Of a stretch of DNA of 64,000 bases, positions 1 through 8,796 are shown piece by piece. This DNA comes from Myxococcales bacterium. GTDB taxonomy: Bacteria; Myxococcota_A; UBA796; GCA-2862545. Under the pieces are notes generated by a model. It saw only the letters and a program-made list of their open reading frames with translations. It had not been told where the DNA came from and did no database searches. Position numbers and translations under genes: made by a program. Each line of letters opens with the position of its first letter. The first letter of the stretch is position 1. The DNA is taken from positions 25,446-89,445 of the forward strand of contig JAHQVJ010000031.1 of NCBI GenBank assembly GCA_019634415.1, written 5' to 3'.

Positions 1-2
1 CT

Positions 3-470
3 GGTTCGCTGTGGGCGGACTCCAACAACGCCCGGAACGTGCGGGTGCGAGATGCGCCGGACGCCGATGCGTGGTTCGCACAGGTGGAGCTGACGTCGCG
101 CCCGGAGCGAGGCGCAGAGCAGGGCGGGTTGCTGCTGTACTCCGGTGACGACGACTACGTGAAGCTCGTGCACGAGCGCGTGGCGGGCGACCTGTTCGCG
201 CTGCAGGCCTCCGAGCGAGACGGCGTGCCCATGGTCGCGGATCGCCTGGAGGCGGACGTGGCCATCATCGAGCTGCGGATGCTGGTGAGCGCCTCCGGCG
301 TGTCCGGCTGGGCCCGCCAGGGGACGGAGCAGCCGTGGCTGGAGGTGGCGACGTCGGAGCTGCCCCCGTCGCCGCTGCGCGTGGGCGTGTTCTCCCATGG
401 TGGAGACGAAGACGTGGAGCGGTGGGCGAGCTTCCGTGGGTTCCTCCTGTCGGAGGAGACCCTGCCGTAG
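3..470 (+). CDS. C-terminal part of a concanavalin-like (DUF1349/beta-xylosidase C-terminal type) protein, 5' truncated
   Basis: The frame is open from the first bases of the window (GSLWADSNNARNVRVRD...), so the gene starts before base 1 and only its last 155 residues are visible. The segment with Q-GGLLLYSGDDDYVKL followed by alternating beta-type strands resembles the concanavalin-like jelly-roll found at the C-terminus of GH43-type enzymes and in DUF1349 proteins, which usually binds or helps cleave glycans. No catalytic residues can be judged from this fragment. A GTG at 39 could start a shorter protein, but the upstream residues fit the same fold, so truncation is preferred. The family is assigned from motif resemblance only. 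Confidence 0.6.
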   Translation, partial: GSLWADSNNARNVRVRDAPDADAWFAQVELTSRPERGAEQGGLLLYSGDDDYVKLVHERVAGDLFALQASERDGVPMVADRLEADVAIIELRMLVSASGVSGWARQGTEQPWLEVATSELPPSPLRVGVFSHGGDEDVERWASFRGFLLSEETLP

Positions 471-498
471 TCAGCGTCTCCTCGAGCGGCTCATTTTG

Positions 499-512
499 GT
501 TGCGTACGCAAC
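499..512. promoter_or_regulatory. Perfect 14-bp palindrome upstream of marR-type gene
   Basis: GTTGCGTACGCAAC is a perfect palindrome 22 bases before the first ATG of the MarR-type gene. It overlaps a plausible -35 (TTGCGT, 500-505) that lies 17 bases from ACATAT (523-528). A dimeric repressor site is a reasonable reading, although only the symmetry is directly seen. Confidence 0.4.
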
Positions 513-517
513 GAATG

Positions 518-534
518 TTGTTACATATCCAACA
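518..534. promoter_or_regulatory. Putative MarR operator, copy 1 (overlaps start of the regulator gene)
   Basis: TTGTTACATATCCAACA matches 15 of 17 bases of a second site before the next gene (1026-1042) and has the inverted arms TGTT/AACA. It covers the likely -10 and touches the first base of the ATG at 534. That position suits autorepression by the MarR-family protein encoded immediately downstream. Confidence 0.55.
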
Positions 535-983
535 TGTCATCCATCGAACGAACGGACAGCATCGACCAGGCGCATGCGTACCGGCTGCAGCGCTTGGGCC
601 GCCTGCTGCGCTACCAGCTGCTTCGCGCCCTCGCGCCCTTCGCGCTCACCCCCGAGCAGTTCGTGATCCTGTTCCGGCTGCACGAACAGGATGGTCAGGT
701 CCAGAAGGAGCTGGTGGACGACGTGTTCGATGACCGCGCGAACATCACGCACTTGGTCAATCAGCTCACCGCCGCGGGCCACGTGCGGCGGGAGCGCCAC
801 GAGACCGATGGTCGGCAGCGGCGCGTGTTCCTGACGGAGTCCGGGCGGGAGCGGTTCGACTCGGTGCTGAAGCACGCACTCGAGGTCCGAGCCGAGCTGT
901 TCAGCGACTTCACCGACGACGAGCTCGATCAGCTGATGACCTTCGTGGCCCGCATCGAGGAGCGCATCGGCTCCATGGTGTGA
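534..983 (+). CDS. MarR-family transcriptional regulator
   Basis: This 149-residue protein has the size and helix pattern of MarR regulators. An N-terminal dimerisation helix is followed by a winged helix at about residues 40-105, with helices QKELVDDVFDDRANITHLVNQL and the wing ERHETDGRQRRVFLTESGRE, where the D-x-R-x-R wing motif is typical. Such proteins are dimeric ligand-sensing repressors. No Shine-Dalgarno precedes the ATG at 534, and the candidate promoter lies only a few bases upstream, so the transcript may be leaderless. The same 17-bp motif occurs at its own start and before the next gene, which suggests that it controls itself and the NTF2-like gene. The ligand is unknown. Confidence 0.85.
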   Translation: MSSIERTDSIDQAHAYRLQRLGRLLRYQLLRALAPFALTPEQFVILFRLHEQDGQVQKELVDDVFDDRANITHLVNQLTAAGHVRRERHETDGRQRRVFLTESGRERFDSVLKHALEVRAELFSDFTDDELDQLMTFVARIEERIGSMV

Positions 984-1025
984 GTCGACGCGACGATGCA
1001 GCAGTGCAGGGGTCTGTCTCGATAA

Positions 1026-1042
1026 TTGTTTGATATCCAACA
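1026..1042. promoter_or_regulatory. Putative MarR operator, copy 2
   Basis: TTGTTTGATATCCAACA has the same arms and core as the site at 518-534. It sits just downstream of a possible -10 (GATAAT, 1021-1026) and 19 bases before the ATG at 1062. This placement would let the MarR protein block transcription of the NTF2-like gene. Confidence 0.55.
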
Positions 1043-1061
1043 ACTTCAGGGAGGACGAGAG

Positions 1062-1469
1062 ATGATGGCATTGATTGCGACGATTCTGGTGGGTGGGACG
1101 GCGCTCGCGAACGACGATGCGCGCGGCCCCGTGGCCCGCACGCTCAAGGCCTGGGTCCAGGCCACCGACGCCCAGGACGTGCCGGCCGTTCGCGCGGCCT
1201 TTCACCCCGACGCCGTTCAGGTCGTGCAGATGGGGGACAAGGCGATGACGCTGACCACGCCCGCCTACGTGTCGATGATCGAGGAGGGGAAGATCGGGGG
1301 CGGCAAGACGCGGCTGCAGATCCACGAGATCACCGTGCGCGCACCCCACGCCACTGCCCACATCACCCGCAGCAGTGACGCGATGGTGATGGAGGATGCA
1401 CTGGTGCTACAGCACACCGAGGATGGTTGGCGCATCACCGGGGCGACGATCCGGGCGACGGCACGCTGA
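1062..1469 (+). CDS. Exported NTF2-like/SnoaL-like (lumazine-binding type) protein
   Basis: The protein has 135 residues. The start at ATG 1062 is chosen because GGGAGG lies seven bases upstream and a short signal peptide (MMALIATILVGGTALA) follows. An in-frame TTG at 1026 would put the start inside the operator. The mature part has the NTF2-like fold pattern: ARTLKAWVQATDAQDVPAVRAAFHPDAVQVV is the usual first helix plus strand, and ADGW-like strand LQHTEDGWRITGATI ends the domain. This family (Lumazine_bd_2/DUF4440) binds small molecules or has lost activity. It is 78 bases after the MarR gene, shares its putative operator, and is probably its regulated target. Confidence 0.7.
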   Translation: MMALIATILVGGTALANDDARGPVARTLKAWVQATDAQDVPAVRAAFHPDAVQVVQMGDKAMTLTTPAYVSMIEEGKIGGGKTRLQIHEITVRAPHATAHITRSSDAMVMEDALVLQHTEDGWRITGATIRATAR

Positions 1470-1537
1470 TCGCGGCGCGCCTCGACGCTGACGCGTCTGC
1501 TCGCCCCTGATACCCTGGAGCCGGAGGGGGTTCGAGC

Positions 1538-2062
1538 ATGGCGGCCATCGCGCGGTCCACGGTAGGGGGGGTGCCTCAGCGCATCACCGGGTCCCCGCTG
1601 CGATGGGGGCGAGACCTGGCCATCGTGGGAGCGGTAACGGGCTTCGCGGCCCCCGCAGCGGTCTTCGGGGTGGCCACGGGGCCCTTCCTGATGGCCTCCA
1701 TCTTGGCGGGGCTTGGCTGCGGGCTGATCCTCGGCGCCGAGATGCCCGCCTTCCTGGAGTCGGCGCGCAGGCGGCTGTCGCTGGGAGAGATCGCGGTTCG
1801 CTGCGTGGCGGTGGGAGGCGGCCTGGGGGCCTTCGTGGGGCTCGTGGCCGCGGAGGCGGCAGGGCAGATCTTCCTGGGATCGTTCGCCGTGGCAGGCCTG
1901 GCGGGAGCGCTGCAGTTCGGCTGGCTGTGGCTGCCCTACACGGTGCTCACGGTGCTGGAGCGACCCACGTGGCCGGTGGTGCTGGCTGCCTGCCTGGTGG
2001 CGCCGGTCCTCGGGCACGCCGCGGTGGGGATCACGAACCTGCTGATCTGGTTGGCGCTCTGA
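1538..2062 (+). CDS. Small multi-spanning membrane protein of unknown function
   Basis: The protein has 174 residues, with about four or five hydrophobic segments (roughly residues 27-47, 50-68, 88-110, 118-140 and 150-173) separated by short polar loops. It has no signal for a soluble domain. The ATG at 1538 follows a strong purine-rich site (GGAGGGGG). No family is recognised. It ends 20 bases before the degenerate histidine kinase on the same strand, so the two may be co-transcribed, with the membrane protein serving as sensor or partner for the otherwise soluble kinase. That link is inferred from proximity alone. Confidence 0.65.
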   Translation: MAAIARSTVGGVPQRITGSPLRWGRDLAIVGAVTGFAAPAAVFGVATGPFLMASILAGLGCGLILGAEMPAFLESARRRLSLGEIAVRCVAVGGGLGAFVGLVAAEAAGQIFLGSFAVAGLAGALQFGWLWLPYTVLTVLERPTWPVVLAACLVAPVLGHAAVGITNLLIWLAL

Positions 2063-2082
2063 ATCCGCTCCGGACCAACCGC

Positions 2083-3141
2083 ATGTTCTTGCTGGGTCGG
2101 TGTGCGGCGGCCGTGGCTCACGAGGTCAACAACCCGCTCTCCGCCGTGACGGCGAACATCAGCCACGTGAACAGCAGCCTGGACTCGGCAGCGCTGGTCC
2201 GACACAGCCTGAAAGAGGCTCTGGACGACGCGATGACCGGAGCTGTCCAGGTGTCGCGCATCGTGATGGCGTTTCGGGCGCTCGCTCGCTCGGATCCACA
2301 CCTGGGCCGGCCGGTGGACGAGGTGGTCCGCTACGCCGAGATCCTCACGTCGCATCCCATTCGAGCGTCGGCGGCGGTGCGGGTGCAGCTGCACGGCGGA
2401 ACCGACGGGCCGGTCCCCCGACTGGCCGGAGACTCGGGCTTGCTCTTGCAGGCCCTGGTGAACCTGCTGCTGCACTCGGCGGATCACATGCCACCAGGCG
2501 TGCCCGCACCGGAGGTGGCCGTGGCAGTGCACGCCAACGCTGTTCCCGTGACCTTGACGGTGACGAGCACGGGCCCCGCATCTGGCGTGGATCCCGAGGG
2601 TCCGGATCCGACCGAGCCCTCGGTCTGGATGGCGCAGCAGCTGCTGGCGGAGATCGCGGGCACGCTGACCATCGCAGACGCCGAGGGCGGCTGTGTGTAC
2701 ACCCTGACGGCCCCGGAGTACGGCGCGCCTCCCCTCGAGCCGCCTGCGCCGCCCCCCGATCTGGGGCGCGCCTCTGTGCTGGTGATCGACGACAACGAGT
2801 TGGTGGCCACGTCGCTGAAGCGCATGCTGGCGTCGGATTTCGATGTTCAGGTCGCATCCAACGGCATGGACGCGCTGCAGTGCTTGAGCCGGGCCCCACT
2901 GCCCGACGTGGTGCTCTGTGACTTGATGATGCCGGGCCTGACGGGGGAGCAGCTGTTCTCTCGAGTGTCCGAGGACCTGCGGAGGCGCTTCATCTTCCTC
3001 ACGGGTGGCTTCACCGTGGGCTCCACCCGTCGCTTCCTGCGGGAGCACGACGTGCCGTGCCTGGAGAAGCCCTTCGAGCGCTCCGCCCTGTTGGCGCACA
3101 TCCAGCGGGTGGTGGCGACAGCGCCGAGCGCTATTCGCTGA
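2083..3141 (+). CDS. Hybrid histidine kinase-response regulator with degenerate ATPase domain
   Basis: The 352-residue protein begins directly at the H-box (AAVAHEVNNPLSAV, His13), with no sensor domain before it. The region corresponding to the ATPase domain (about 110-210) is eroded: the N-box second Asn is His131 (NLLLHSADH), and the G1 Asp is missing (TVTSTGPASG). A proline-rich linker (212-228) leads to a complete receiver domain, with acidic pair D236/D237, phospho-acceptor D280 (CDLMMP), T307 and K329. The receiver can probably be phosphorylated, but autokinase activity is doubtful. ATG 2083 is the first reasonable start after the upstream gene's stop at 2062. The 3' end overlaps the convergent gene by 11 bases. 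Confidence 0.8.
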   Translation: MFLLGRCAAAVAHEVNNPLSAVTANISHVNSSLDSAALVRHSLKEALDDAMTGAVQVSRIVMAFRALARSDPHLGRPVDEVVRYAEILTSHPIRASAAVRVQLHGGTDGPVPRLAGDSGLLLQALVNLLLHSADHMPPGVPAPEVAVAVHANAVPVTLTVTSTGPASGVDPEGPDPTEPSVWMAQQLLAEIAGTLTIADAEGGCVYTLTAPEYGAPPLEPPAPPPDLGRASVLVIDDNELVATSLKRMLASDFDVQVASNGMDALQCLSRAPLPDVVLCDLMMPGLTGEQLFSRVSEDLRRRFIFLTGGFTVGSTRRFLREHDVPCLEKPFERSALLAHIQRVVATAPSAIR

Positions 3142-4585
3142 TGCTGCCCACCTGGGTCAGGTCGTACAGGTCTTCGAGCAGGTACAGACGGCGCGGGTCC
3201 GTGCCTCCCGTCAGCATGCGCCAGACCTCCTCCTTGTCGCGGCTGACCTCGGTGATCTTGCCCATCGTCATCCACGACGCGAGGTAGGTTCCGCCGGTGA
3301 GCTTGCGCGCGTCCCCCAGGGAGTTGGTGAAGCCGTTGTCGGGATCGGTGTAGCGCCAGCGCAGCTCGAGGCTCGACGGCGTCCAGGCGTACTCGGTGAG
3401 GCCCGAGACCTGTGGGTCGTAGCCGGTACCGTTGTCGAACAGCACCATGCCGCCGGGCCAGATGTGAGAGAAGTGACCCTTGCTGCCGAGCTCGTCGTTG
3501 GGCAGCTCGAAGTCCGTGCCGCTGCCGCCTCCCATCTGTCCCTCGAGGGCCCCCGTCTCGCCGTCGATTCGCAGCAGCGCGGAGAGGATCCGCGCATACA
3601 TGTAGAACTTGCCCTGATCCTCGACGTAGGCCAGCGAGTTGCTGTGGGTGACCTCGCACACCTGGGTCTCGCCGTACAGCTGCTGGAAGAGGGTAGGGCA
3701 GCGCGAGTAGCCGTCGTCCACGGGGTAGCCACCCAGGCCGCCGAACCAGTCGGTCCACTGATCGAAGAGCAGGGTGCCTGGCGTCTGTGAGCCTTCCTCG
3801 TTGATCACCAGCGAGTCCGCCATGGCCACGTCGCCGCGGTCGCCGTAGTTCATGGGAGTGAAGGAGCGCGACAGGTAGGCGAAGCGGCCGTCGGGCAGCT
3901 CCACGGTGGCGTGGTGGGCGCCGTCGGCGAGGGTCTCCGAGAGCACCTCGCCGTCCAGCGTCATGCGCAGGATGCGGCCGTCGGGATCCGTGCGCGTCTC
4001 GTCGTACTCGGTCCACACCAACGAGCCGCCGTCGCGGGAGGGCTGTCCGTTCACGGTGCCTTTGCCCTGGGGCAGCAGATGCCACCACACCCAGTCGCCC
4101 TCGTGGTCGGCGATGCCGATGAAGAAGTTGTTGCCGCCGGAGTAGGGCCCGCCACCAGCACCGTCCGAGGCGGCGAACATGACGTAGTTGCCCACCACCT
4201 GAGACTGCGACACGTCGAGGGTCTCGGCGGTGAGGTCGGGCAGGATCGACGGTGGCGGTTCGGTGGTCACCGTGCCGGTGTGCACTACCTGGCCCCCCGA
4301 GCCGCGCACGAGGACGATCTCGTAGGTGTAGGGCTGGCCTGCCTTGAGGCCGAGCAGCAGGTGCTCGTGGCGTCGCTCGGCACGGTTGATGGGGGTCTCG
4401 TGCTCGAACTCCTCCGGCCGCTCCTGCAGCGCGAAGCGCACGTAGGAGTCCGCCTTGCTGGCCGTGTTGAACTCCACGTGCACCACCGAGGGGTGGTCCT
4501 CGTCGACCTCCACCTGTAGGCCCAGTGGACCGCTCGCACAACCCACCATGCCGAGCATGATGATCCACACCCCGACAGTGTGCAT
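3131..4585 (-). CDS. Arylsulfotransferase-like (ASST family) lipoprotein
   Basis: The protein has 484 residues. The ATG at 4585 is preferred over an in-frame start five codons earlier because GGAGG lies a few bases upstream and it begins a compact lipoprotein signal (MHTVGVWIIMLGMVGC). Residues of about 20-110 look like a fibronectin-III/purple-phosphatase-like beta domain. The rest is a propeller of the arylsulfotransferase family, recognisable by DGAHHATVELPDGR, VTHSNSLAYV and KGHFSHIWPGGMVLFDNGT, which carry the conserved histidines. ASST enzymes transfer sulfate between phenols in the periplasm, but many relatives have unknown roles. It is probably an envelope-anchored enzyme. It converges with the hybrid kinase. 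Confidence 0.75.
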   Translation of the reverse strand: MHTVGVWIIMLGMVGCASGPLGLQVEVDEDHPSVVHVEFNTASKADSYVRFALQERPEEFEHETPINRAERRHEHLLLGLKAGQPYTYEIVLVRGSGGQVVHTGTVTTEPPPSILPDLTAETLDVSQSQVVGNYVMFAASDGAGGGPYSGGNNFFIGIADHEGDWVWWHLLPQGKGTVNGQPSRDGGSLVWTEYDETRTDPDGRILRMTLDGEVLSETLADGAHHATVELPDGRFAYLSRSFTPMNYGDRGDVAMADSLVINEEGSQTPGTLLFDQWTDWFGGLGGYPVDDGYSRCPTLFQQLYGETQVCEVTHSNSLAYVEDQGKFYMYARILSALLRIDGETGALEGQMGGGSGTDFELPNDELGSKGHFSHIWPGGMVLFDNGTGYDPQVSGLTEYAWTPSSLELRWRYTDPDNGFTNSLGDARKLTGGTYLASWMTMGKITEVSRDKEEVWRMLTGGTDPRRLYLLEDLYDLTQVGSISE

Positions 4586-4677
4586 CTGACCTCCAGCCAC
4601 GGGCAGACCGTAGCCAACCGAGCGCCGGTTGTGCGAGGGAGATGTCAGCGGTGCGTCACGTTGTGTCGTCGACTACC

Positions 4678-4708
4678 AAAACGGCCCCGGCACAGGGTGC
4701 CGAGGCCG
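4678..4708 (-). terminator. Rho-independent terminator after the calcium-repeat gene
   Basis: On the minus strand an 11-bp stem with one mismatch (CGGCCTCGGCA / TGCCGGGGCCG) closes a five-base loop and is followed by TTTT. It starts 21 bases after the stop at 4730. This is one of the few terminators in the window with a clear T tract. Confidence 0.75.
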
Positions 4709-4729
4709 CTCGATGCGATGGACGTGCGC

Positions 4730-5998
4730 CTAGCGGCGGCGACGCACCAGGCCGAGCAACAGCAGCGCCGTGGCCGCCGTCAGGGGCGCCCCACCCGTGC
4801 CGCTGCAGCCGCAGCCGCGGTCCACGATGACGGTGCCGCCACGACGGCGCCGCTCGTTCTCCTCGTCGGTCAGCTCGGGATCCTCGACCGGATCCTCGGG
4901 GTTCACCGGGTCGGTGTCCTCGATGATGTCGTCGGTGGGGTCGAGCGGATCGGTGCCGGCCTCCACCTCGTCGCCGTCGATGGCGCCGCCGCCGTCGCTG
5001 TCGTCCACGAGGGGATCGGTGCCGATGTTGATCTCGAGGCCGTCGAGGATGCGGTCGTCATCGGTGTCGGGGTTGAGTGGATCGGTGCCCCAGATGGCCT
5101 CGTCGCCGTCGCCCAGCCCGTCGTCGTCGGTGTCGGGGTTGAGGGGATCGGTGCCCTGGGCGACCTCGTCGCCGTCGAGCACGCCGTCCAAGTCCGAGTC
5201 GTCGTTGAGGGGATCGGTGCCGCGGGTGTTCTCCTCACCGTCGAGGAGTCCGTCGGCGTCGGAGTCGGCCACCAGCGGATCGGTGCCGATCTTCACCTCG
5301 AAGCCGTCGAGCAGACCGTCGGCATCGGTGTCGGGGTTGAGCGGATCGGTGCCGTAGGTGCCCTCGGCCACGTCGTCGAGGCCGTCGGAGTCGGTGTCGG
5401 CCCCCGACGGGTCGGTGCCCTGCTTGACCTCGACACCGTCGAGGATGCCGTCGCCGTCGGTGTCGGGGTTGAGCGGATCCGCGCCGTAGGTGCTCTCGTC
5501 ACCGTCGAGCAGTCCGTCGTCGTCGGTGTCGGGGTTCAGTGGATCGGTGCCCGCCTGGACCTCTTCTCCGTCGAGCAGCCCGTCGTCGTCGGTGTCGGGA
5601 TCGAGCGGATCCGTCTGGTACTTGGGCTCCTGGCCGTCCGCCAAGCCGTCGTCGTCGGTGTCGGGGTTGAGCGGATCCGTGCCGTCTTGCAGCTCGTCTC
5701 CGTCCAGCACGCCGTCGTAGTCGGTGTCGGGGAGGTTGGGATCGGTGCCCTGCTCGATCTCGTCGAGATCGGTGATGCCGTCACCATCGGAGTCGGCCTT
5801 GGGGTCGATCGGATCGGTGCCGGGATCCGTGGGGTCGGTGGGCTCGGTGCCATCCTCGGTGCCCGTGACGTCGCAGGTGCCTTCGATCTCGCAGCGATCT
5901 CGCTCCTCGACCTCCACCACGCGAACGTGGCGCTCCTCGACGATGATGCAGCCGCCTACAAGCAGCAGCACCAAGGGGCTCAACAGGGTCGATCGCAT
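4730..5998 (-). CDS. Thrombospondin type-3-like calcium-repeat lipoprotein with MYXO-CTERM-like tail
   Basis: The protein has 422 residues. ATG 5998 follows AGGAGG and opens a lipoprotein signal ([17 protein letters not shown]). After an acidic stretch come thirteen 22-23-residue repeats of the form DTDxDGxxDGxExxxGTDPLNP, each a loop rich in Asp expected to bind calcium. The C-terminus has an Arg run, then a Cys-rich motif GCGCSGTGG, a hydrophobic segment and RRRR, which is the layout of the MYXO-CTERM surface-sorting signal. It therefore carries two possible membrane anchors, one at each end. Its role is probably an extended surface or adhesive protein. It lies downstream of valS on the same strand, separated by 86 bases. 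Confidence 0.88.
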   Translation of the reverse strand: MRSTLLSPLVLLLVGGCIIVEERHVRVVEVEERDRCEIEGTCDVTGTEDGTEPTDPTDPGTDPIDPKADSDGDGITDLDEIEQGTDPNLPDTDYDGVLDGDELQDGTDPLNPDTDDDGLADGQEPKYQTDPLDPDTDDDGLLDGEEVQAGTDPLNPDTDDDGLLDGDESTYGADPLNPDTDGDGILDGVEVKQGTDPSGADTDSDGLDDVAEGTYGTDPLNPDTDADGLLDGFEVKIGTDPLVADSDADGLLDGEENTRGTDPLNDDSDLDGVLDGDEVAQGTDPLNPDTDDDGLGDGDEAIWGTDPLNPDTDDDRILDGLEINIGTDPLVDDSDGGGAIDGDEVEAGTDPLDPTDDIIEDTDPVNPEDPVEDPELTDEENERRRRGGTVIVDRGCGCSGTGGAPLTAATALLLLGLVRRRR

Positions 5999-6084
5999 GG
6001 AACTCCTCCTTGACTGTGGCGTCCTTACGCGTGAACACCCGAAACATTCGAGCATGGGACACCACAGCGTGGACAAAGTGTGAC

Positions 6085-8568
6085 TCAGCTAGTGTGATCC
6101 AAGACGAGCCCGATCGCCAGCTCAGCATTCACCTGACTCGACTCCGTGGGCACGAGCTGCACGTCCCGGGCACGACAAGCAGCGCGTAGGGTCGGGCGAA
6201 GCGACTCGATCTGTCGGAGGAGCGCCGCGGGGCCGGTGATGTGCACGGCGGCCAGCGCATGCGATTGCGGCAGACGCTGCTCTGTCCTGCGTCGTCGCAC
6301 TTCTCCGAGCACCTGACGCACGATCGCCATCTCGGGCACCGGGGGGTGATCCTCGGCCTGAGGGAACGTCGTCGTGTGCACGGAGGGGCCTCCCTCGGAG
6401 GGCTGGAACAGGCGCTGCCAGATCGCCTCGGTCACGAAGGGCAGGTAGGGAGCGTACAGTCCCACGATCCGACGCAGGGCCTCGTACAGGGTCTGCTGAG
6501 CTGCGAGCCGCGATCCCTCGGGGAAGGATTCGGGCTGCGCGAGTCGATCCTTGATGCCTTCGAGCCAGTCGTCGCAGAAGTGCTGGAAGAGGAAGGTGTC
6601 CAGGGCGCGCAGGCCAGAGGCGTAGTCGTGTGCTGCGAGCCCGCGGTCCACCTCGCGGGTGAGCGCGTCCAGGGCAGCGAGGAGGTGCCGATCCTCGGGG
6701 GGGCGCTGGGCAGCCGGGGTGCGAGGTGCGTCGGGGTCGAAGTCGTTTAGCGACAGGGCCGCGAGGCGCGCGGCGTTCCACAGCTTCACCACCACGCGGC
6801 GGCCTGCCTTCACCTGCTTTGCGTGGTAGCGCATGTCGTGGCCGAGGTTGCCGCTTCCTGCCCAGTGCCGCAGGGCATCGGCGCCGAACTTGCCGATCAC
6901 CTGCGCCGGATCGTACCGGTTGAAGCCGCTGGCATCGGTGCTGGAGGCCAAGTCGCGTTTGCTGATCTTGCGGCCCTGCTCGTTGAGCCCCCAGCCCGAG
7001 ATCACCACGTCTCGCCACGGGAGGTCGTCGTGGTGCAGGTGGGCCTTGAGCAGTGTGTAGAAGAGCCACGTGCGGATGATCTCGAAGGCCTGCACCCGCA
7101 CGCCCATGGGAAAGGGGCCCGCGCTGCGTCCCTGGGTGCCCACCCAGTTGCTGTTGATCTGCGGTGTCATCGACGAGGTCATCCACGTGTCGAGCACGTC
7201 CGGATCGGCGTCCAGCGCGCCTCCGCAGCTCGGGCAGGTGTCGGTGGGAGGAGGCGTCTCGGTGGGGTCCACTGGGAGGTCGTCGAGCTCGGGGAGCACG
7301 GCCTCGCCGCAGTCCTGGCACAGCCAGGCCGGCACCGGCACGCCGTAGGATCGCTGACGGCTCAGGGTCCAGTCCCAGGCCAGCCCCTCGATCCAGTGAT
7401 CGAGCCTGGGCTTCATGAAGGGGGGGTGCCATCGGAGCTGGGCGGAGCGCCCGAGCAGGGCGTCCTTCAGGTCCAACAGTCGGAGGGACCACTGCGGGAT
7501 CACCTGCCACTCCACGCCGGCACCCGAGCGCTCGGAGGTGGGCATCATGCCCTCGGTCATGGAGAAGCCGTCCACCGCCCCTGCAGCCTGCAGGTCGGCC
7601 ACGATGCGCTTGCGGGCTTGGGTGGGGGCGAGTCCGGCGTAGGGGCCGGCGAGCTCGGTGAGGTGGCCGTCGGCACCGATGCAGGAGCGCAGGGGCAGGC
7701 CGTCCCGTCGCCAGCGGCGCACGTCGTCGGCGTCGCCGAAGGTGCACACCATCATCAGGCCCGTGCCGAAGTCGGGGTCCACCTCGGTGTCGGTGTGCAC
7801 GCCGATCCGCCGCTGCTGCAGGGGCTCGATGGCCTGGGAGAGCCCCGCGTAGCGCTCGTCGTCGGGGTGGTGGTAGAGCGCCACACAGCCCGGCAGCAGC
7901 TCGGGGCGCGTGGTGGCGATGGTCAGCGCGCTGCCGTCGTCGGAGCGGAAGTGGATCCGGAACAGCTTGGTGCGTCGCGTCTTGGTCTCGATGTCGGCCT
8001 GGGCGAGGGCCGTGCGCATCTCGGGGTCCCACAGCACGGGCTCGTCGCGGCGCACGATGCGTCCAGCCCGGTGGAGCTCCACGAAGGAGCGCTGGGCAGT
8101 GCGTTGGCAGTGTGCGTCGATGGTGGAGTACCGCAGCGACCAGTCCACGGACAGCCCGAGGTCTCGCCACAGGGCCTCGTAGGTCTTGGCTCCCTCCTGC
8201 GTCTCCTTCAGACACAGGGCGCGGAACTCCGAGCGCTTCAGGGTGGCCGGATCGATGCCGTGCACACGCTGCACGTAGCGCTCGGTGGGCAGGCCGTTGT
8301 CGTCGAAGCCCATGGGGTAGAAGGGGCGTCTGCCCTTCATGCGGTGCCAGCGCACCAGGATCTCGGCCTGGGTGTAGGACATGGCGTGCCCCACGTGCAG
8401 ATGAGCGGCAGACACGTAGGGGGGAGGGGTGTCCACGGCGAAGATCTCGCCCTCGCCGTGGGGGTCGAAGCGGTGGACCTGGTGGGTCTCCCACAGATCG
8501 CGGCACGCGGGCTCGTGCTCGGTGTGGTCGTAGCTACTGTCGAAGGGAATGGGTCCGAGGGTGGGCAT
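6085..8568 (-). CDS. valS: Valyl-tRNA synthetase, archaeal-type
   Basis: This 827-residue class I synthetase charges tRNA-Val. The HIGH motif is HLHVGH ([18 protein letters not shown]), followed by [16 protein letters not shown], a signature of the archaeal branch of ValRS rather than the usual bacterial enzyme. The editing domain keeps the ATTRPE strand and [14 protein letters not shown] four-cysteine zinc site is visible (CQDC...CPSC). The KMSKS loop reads KISKR ([12 protein letters not shown]), with the last Ser changed. The long C-terminal coiled-coil of standard bacterial ValRS is absent. ATG 8566-8568 is preceded by GAGG. No second ValRS is visible in the window, so whether this is the only one cannot be said. 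Confidence 0.9.
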   Translation of the reverse strand: MPTLGPIPFDSSYDHTEHEPACRDLWETHQVHRFDPHGEGEIFAVDTPPPYVSAAHLHVGHAMSYTQAEILVRWHRMKGRRPFYPMGFDDNGLPTERYVQRVHGIDPATLKRSEFRALCLKETQEGAKTYEALWRDLGLSVDWSLRYSTIDAHCQRTAQRSFVELHRAGRIVRRDEPVLWDPEMRTALAQADIETKTRRTKLFRIHFRSDDGSALTIATTRPELLPGCVALYHHPDDERYAGLSQAIEPLQQRRIGVHTDTEVDPDFGTGLMMVCTFGDADDVRRWRRDGLPLRSCIGADGHLTELAGPYAGLAPTQARKRIVADLQAAGAVDGFSMTEGMMPTSERSGAGVEWQVIPQWSLRLLDLKDALLGRSAQLRWHPPFMKPRLDHWIEGLAWDWTLSRQRSYGVPVPAWLCQDCGEAVLPELDDLPVDPTETPPPTDTCPSCGGALDADPDVLDTWMTSSMTPQINSNWVGTQGRSAGPFPMGVRVQAFEIIRTWLFYTLLKAHLHHDDLPWRDVVISGWGLNEQGRKISKRDLASSTDASGFNRYDPAQVIGKFGADALRHWAGSGNLGHDMRYHAKQVKAGRRVVVKLWNAARLAALSLNDFDPDAPRTPAAQRPPEDRHLLAALDALTREVDRGLAAHDYASGLRALDTFLFQHFCDDWLEGIKDRLAQPESFPEGSRLAAQQTLYEALRRIVGLYAPYLPFVTEAIWQRLFQPSEGGPSVHTTTFPQAEDHPPVPEMAIVRQVLGEVRRRRTEQRLPQSHALAAVHITGPAALLRQIESLRPTLRAACRARDVQLVPTESSQVNAELAIGLVLDHTS

Positions 8569-8796
8569 GGCAGACCTCGCCGTGGCTCGTCAGAGAGAAG
8601 GGTTGACGGCACTGTGGGGCTGCTGGCTGCTCAGGGCCTGCCACTGCAGATTGGCACGCACGAGCGGGGGCCTACAGCCCCCTGGGAACTCGGCCCATGG
8701 GACGATGGCGCACACACGTCATGGGTGCTTCTGTCGTCACATCAGGGATGTAGCTGATCGGAGCACCTCTGCCCAGGCAGAGCGGATGCCTCGCGA
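8569..8796. other. Intergenic leader region upstream of valS
   Basis: This stretch of 228 bases without a convincing gene lies between valS and the upstream small lipoprotein gene, both on the minus strand. It contains a perfect six-bp hairpin (GGGGGC-ctaca-GCCCCC, 8666-8682). I looked for the conserved T-box antiterminator core (GGGTGGNACCGCG type) and did not see it. The region is long enough to hold the valS promoter and an mRNA leader. Confidence 0.4.

Noticed and set aside
4950..5780. Tandem repeats as a CRISPR array
   Set aside because: The repeats are in-frame coding repeats of 22-23 codons without spacers or Cas genes.
4580..6013. Long open frame opposite the calcium-repeat gene
   Set aside because: It is an artefact of the regular repeats, reading as Val/Gly/Ile-rich tandem units. 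The minus strand has a ribosome site, signal and MYXO-CTERM tail.
6823..8757. Long open frame antisense to valS
   Set aside because: The minus strand encodes a full synthetase with all motifs. The opposite frame is low-complexity His/Gly/Val-rich and has no signal; long open antisense frames are expected in such GC-rich DNA.
8569..8796. T-box riboswitch before valS
   Set aside because: The leader is long enough, but the conserved antiterminator core is not seen and only a short plain hairpin is present.
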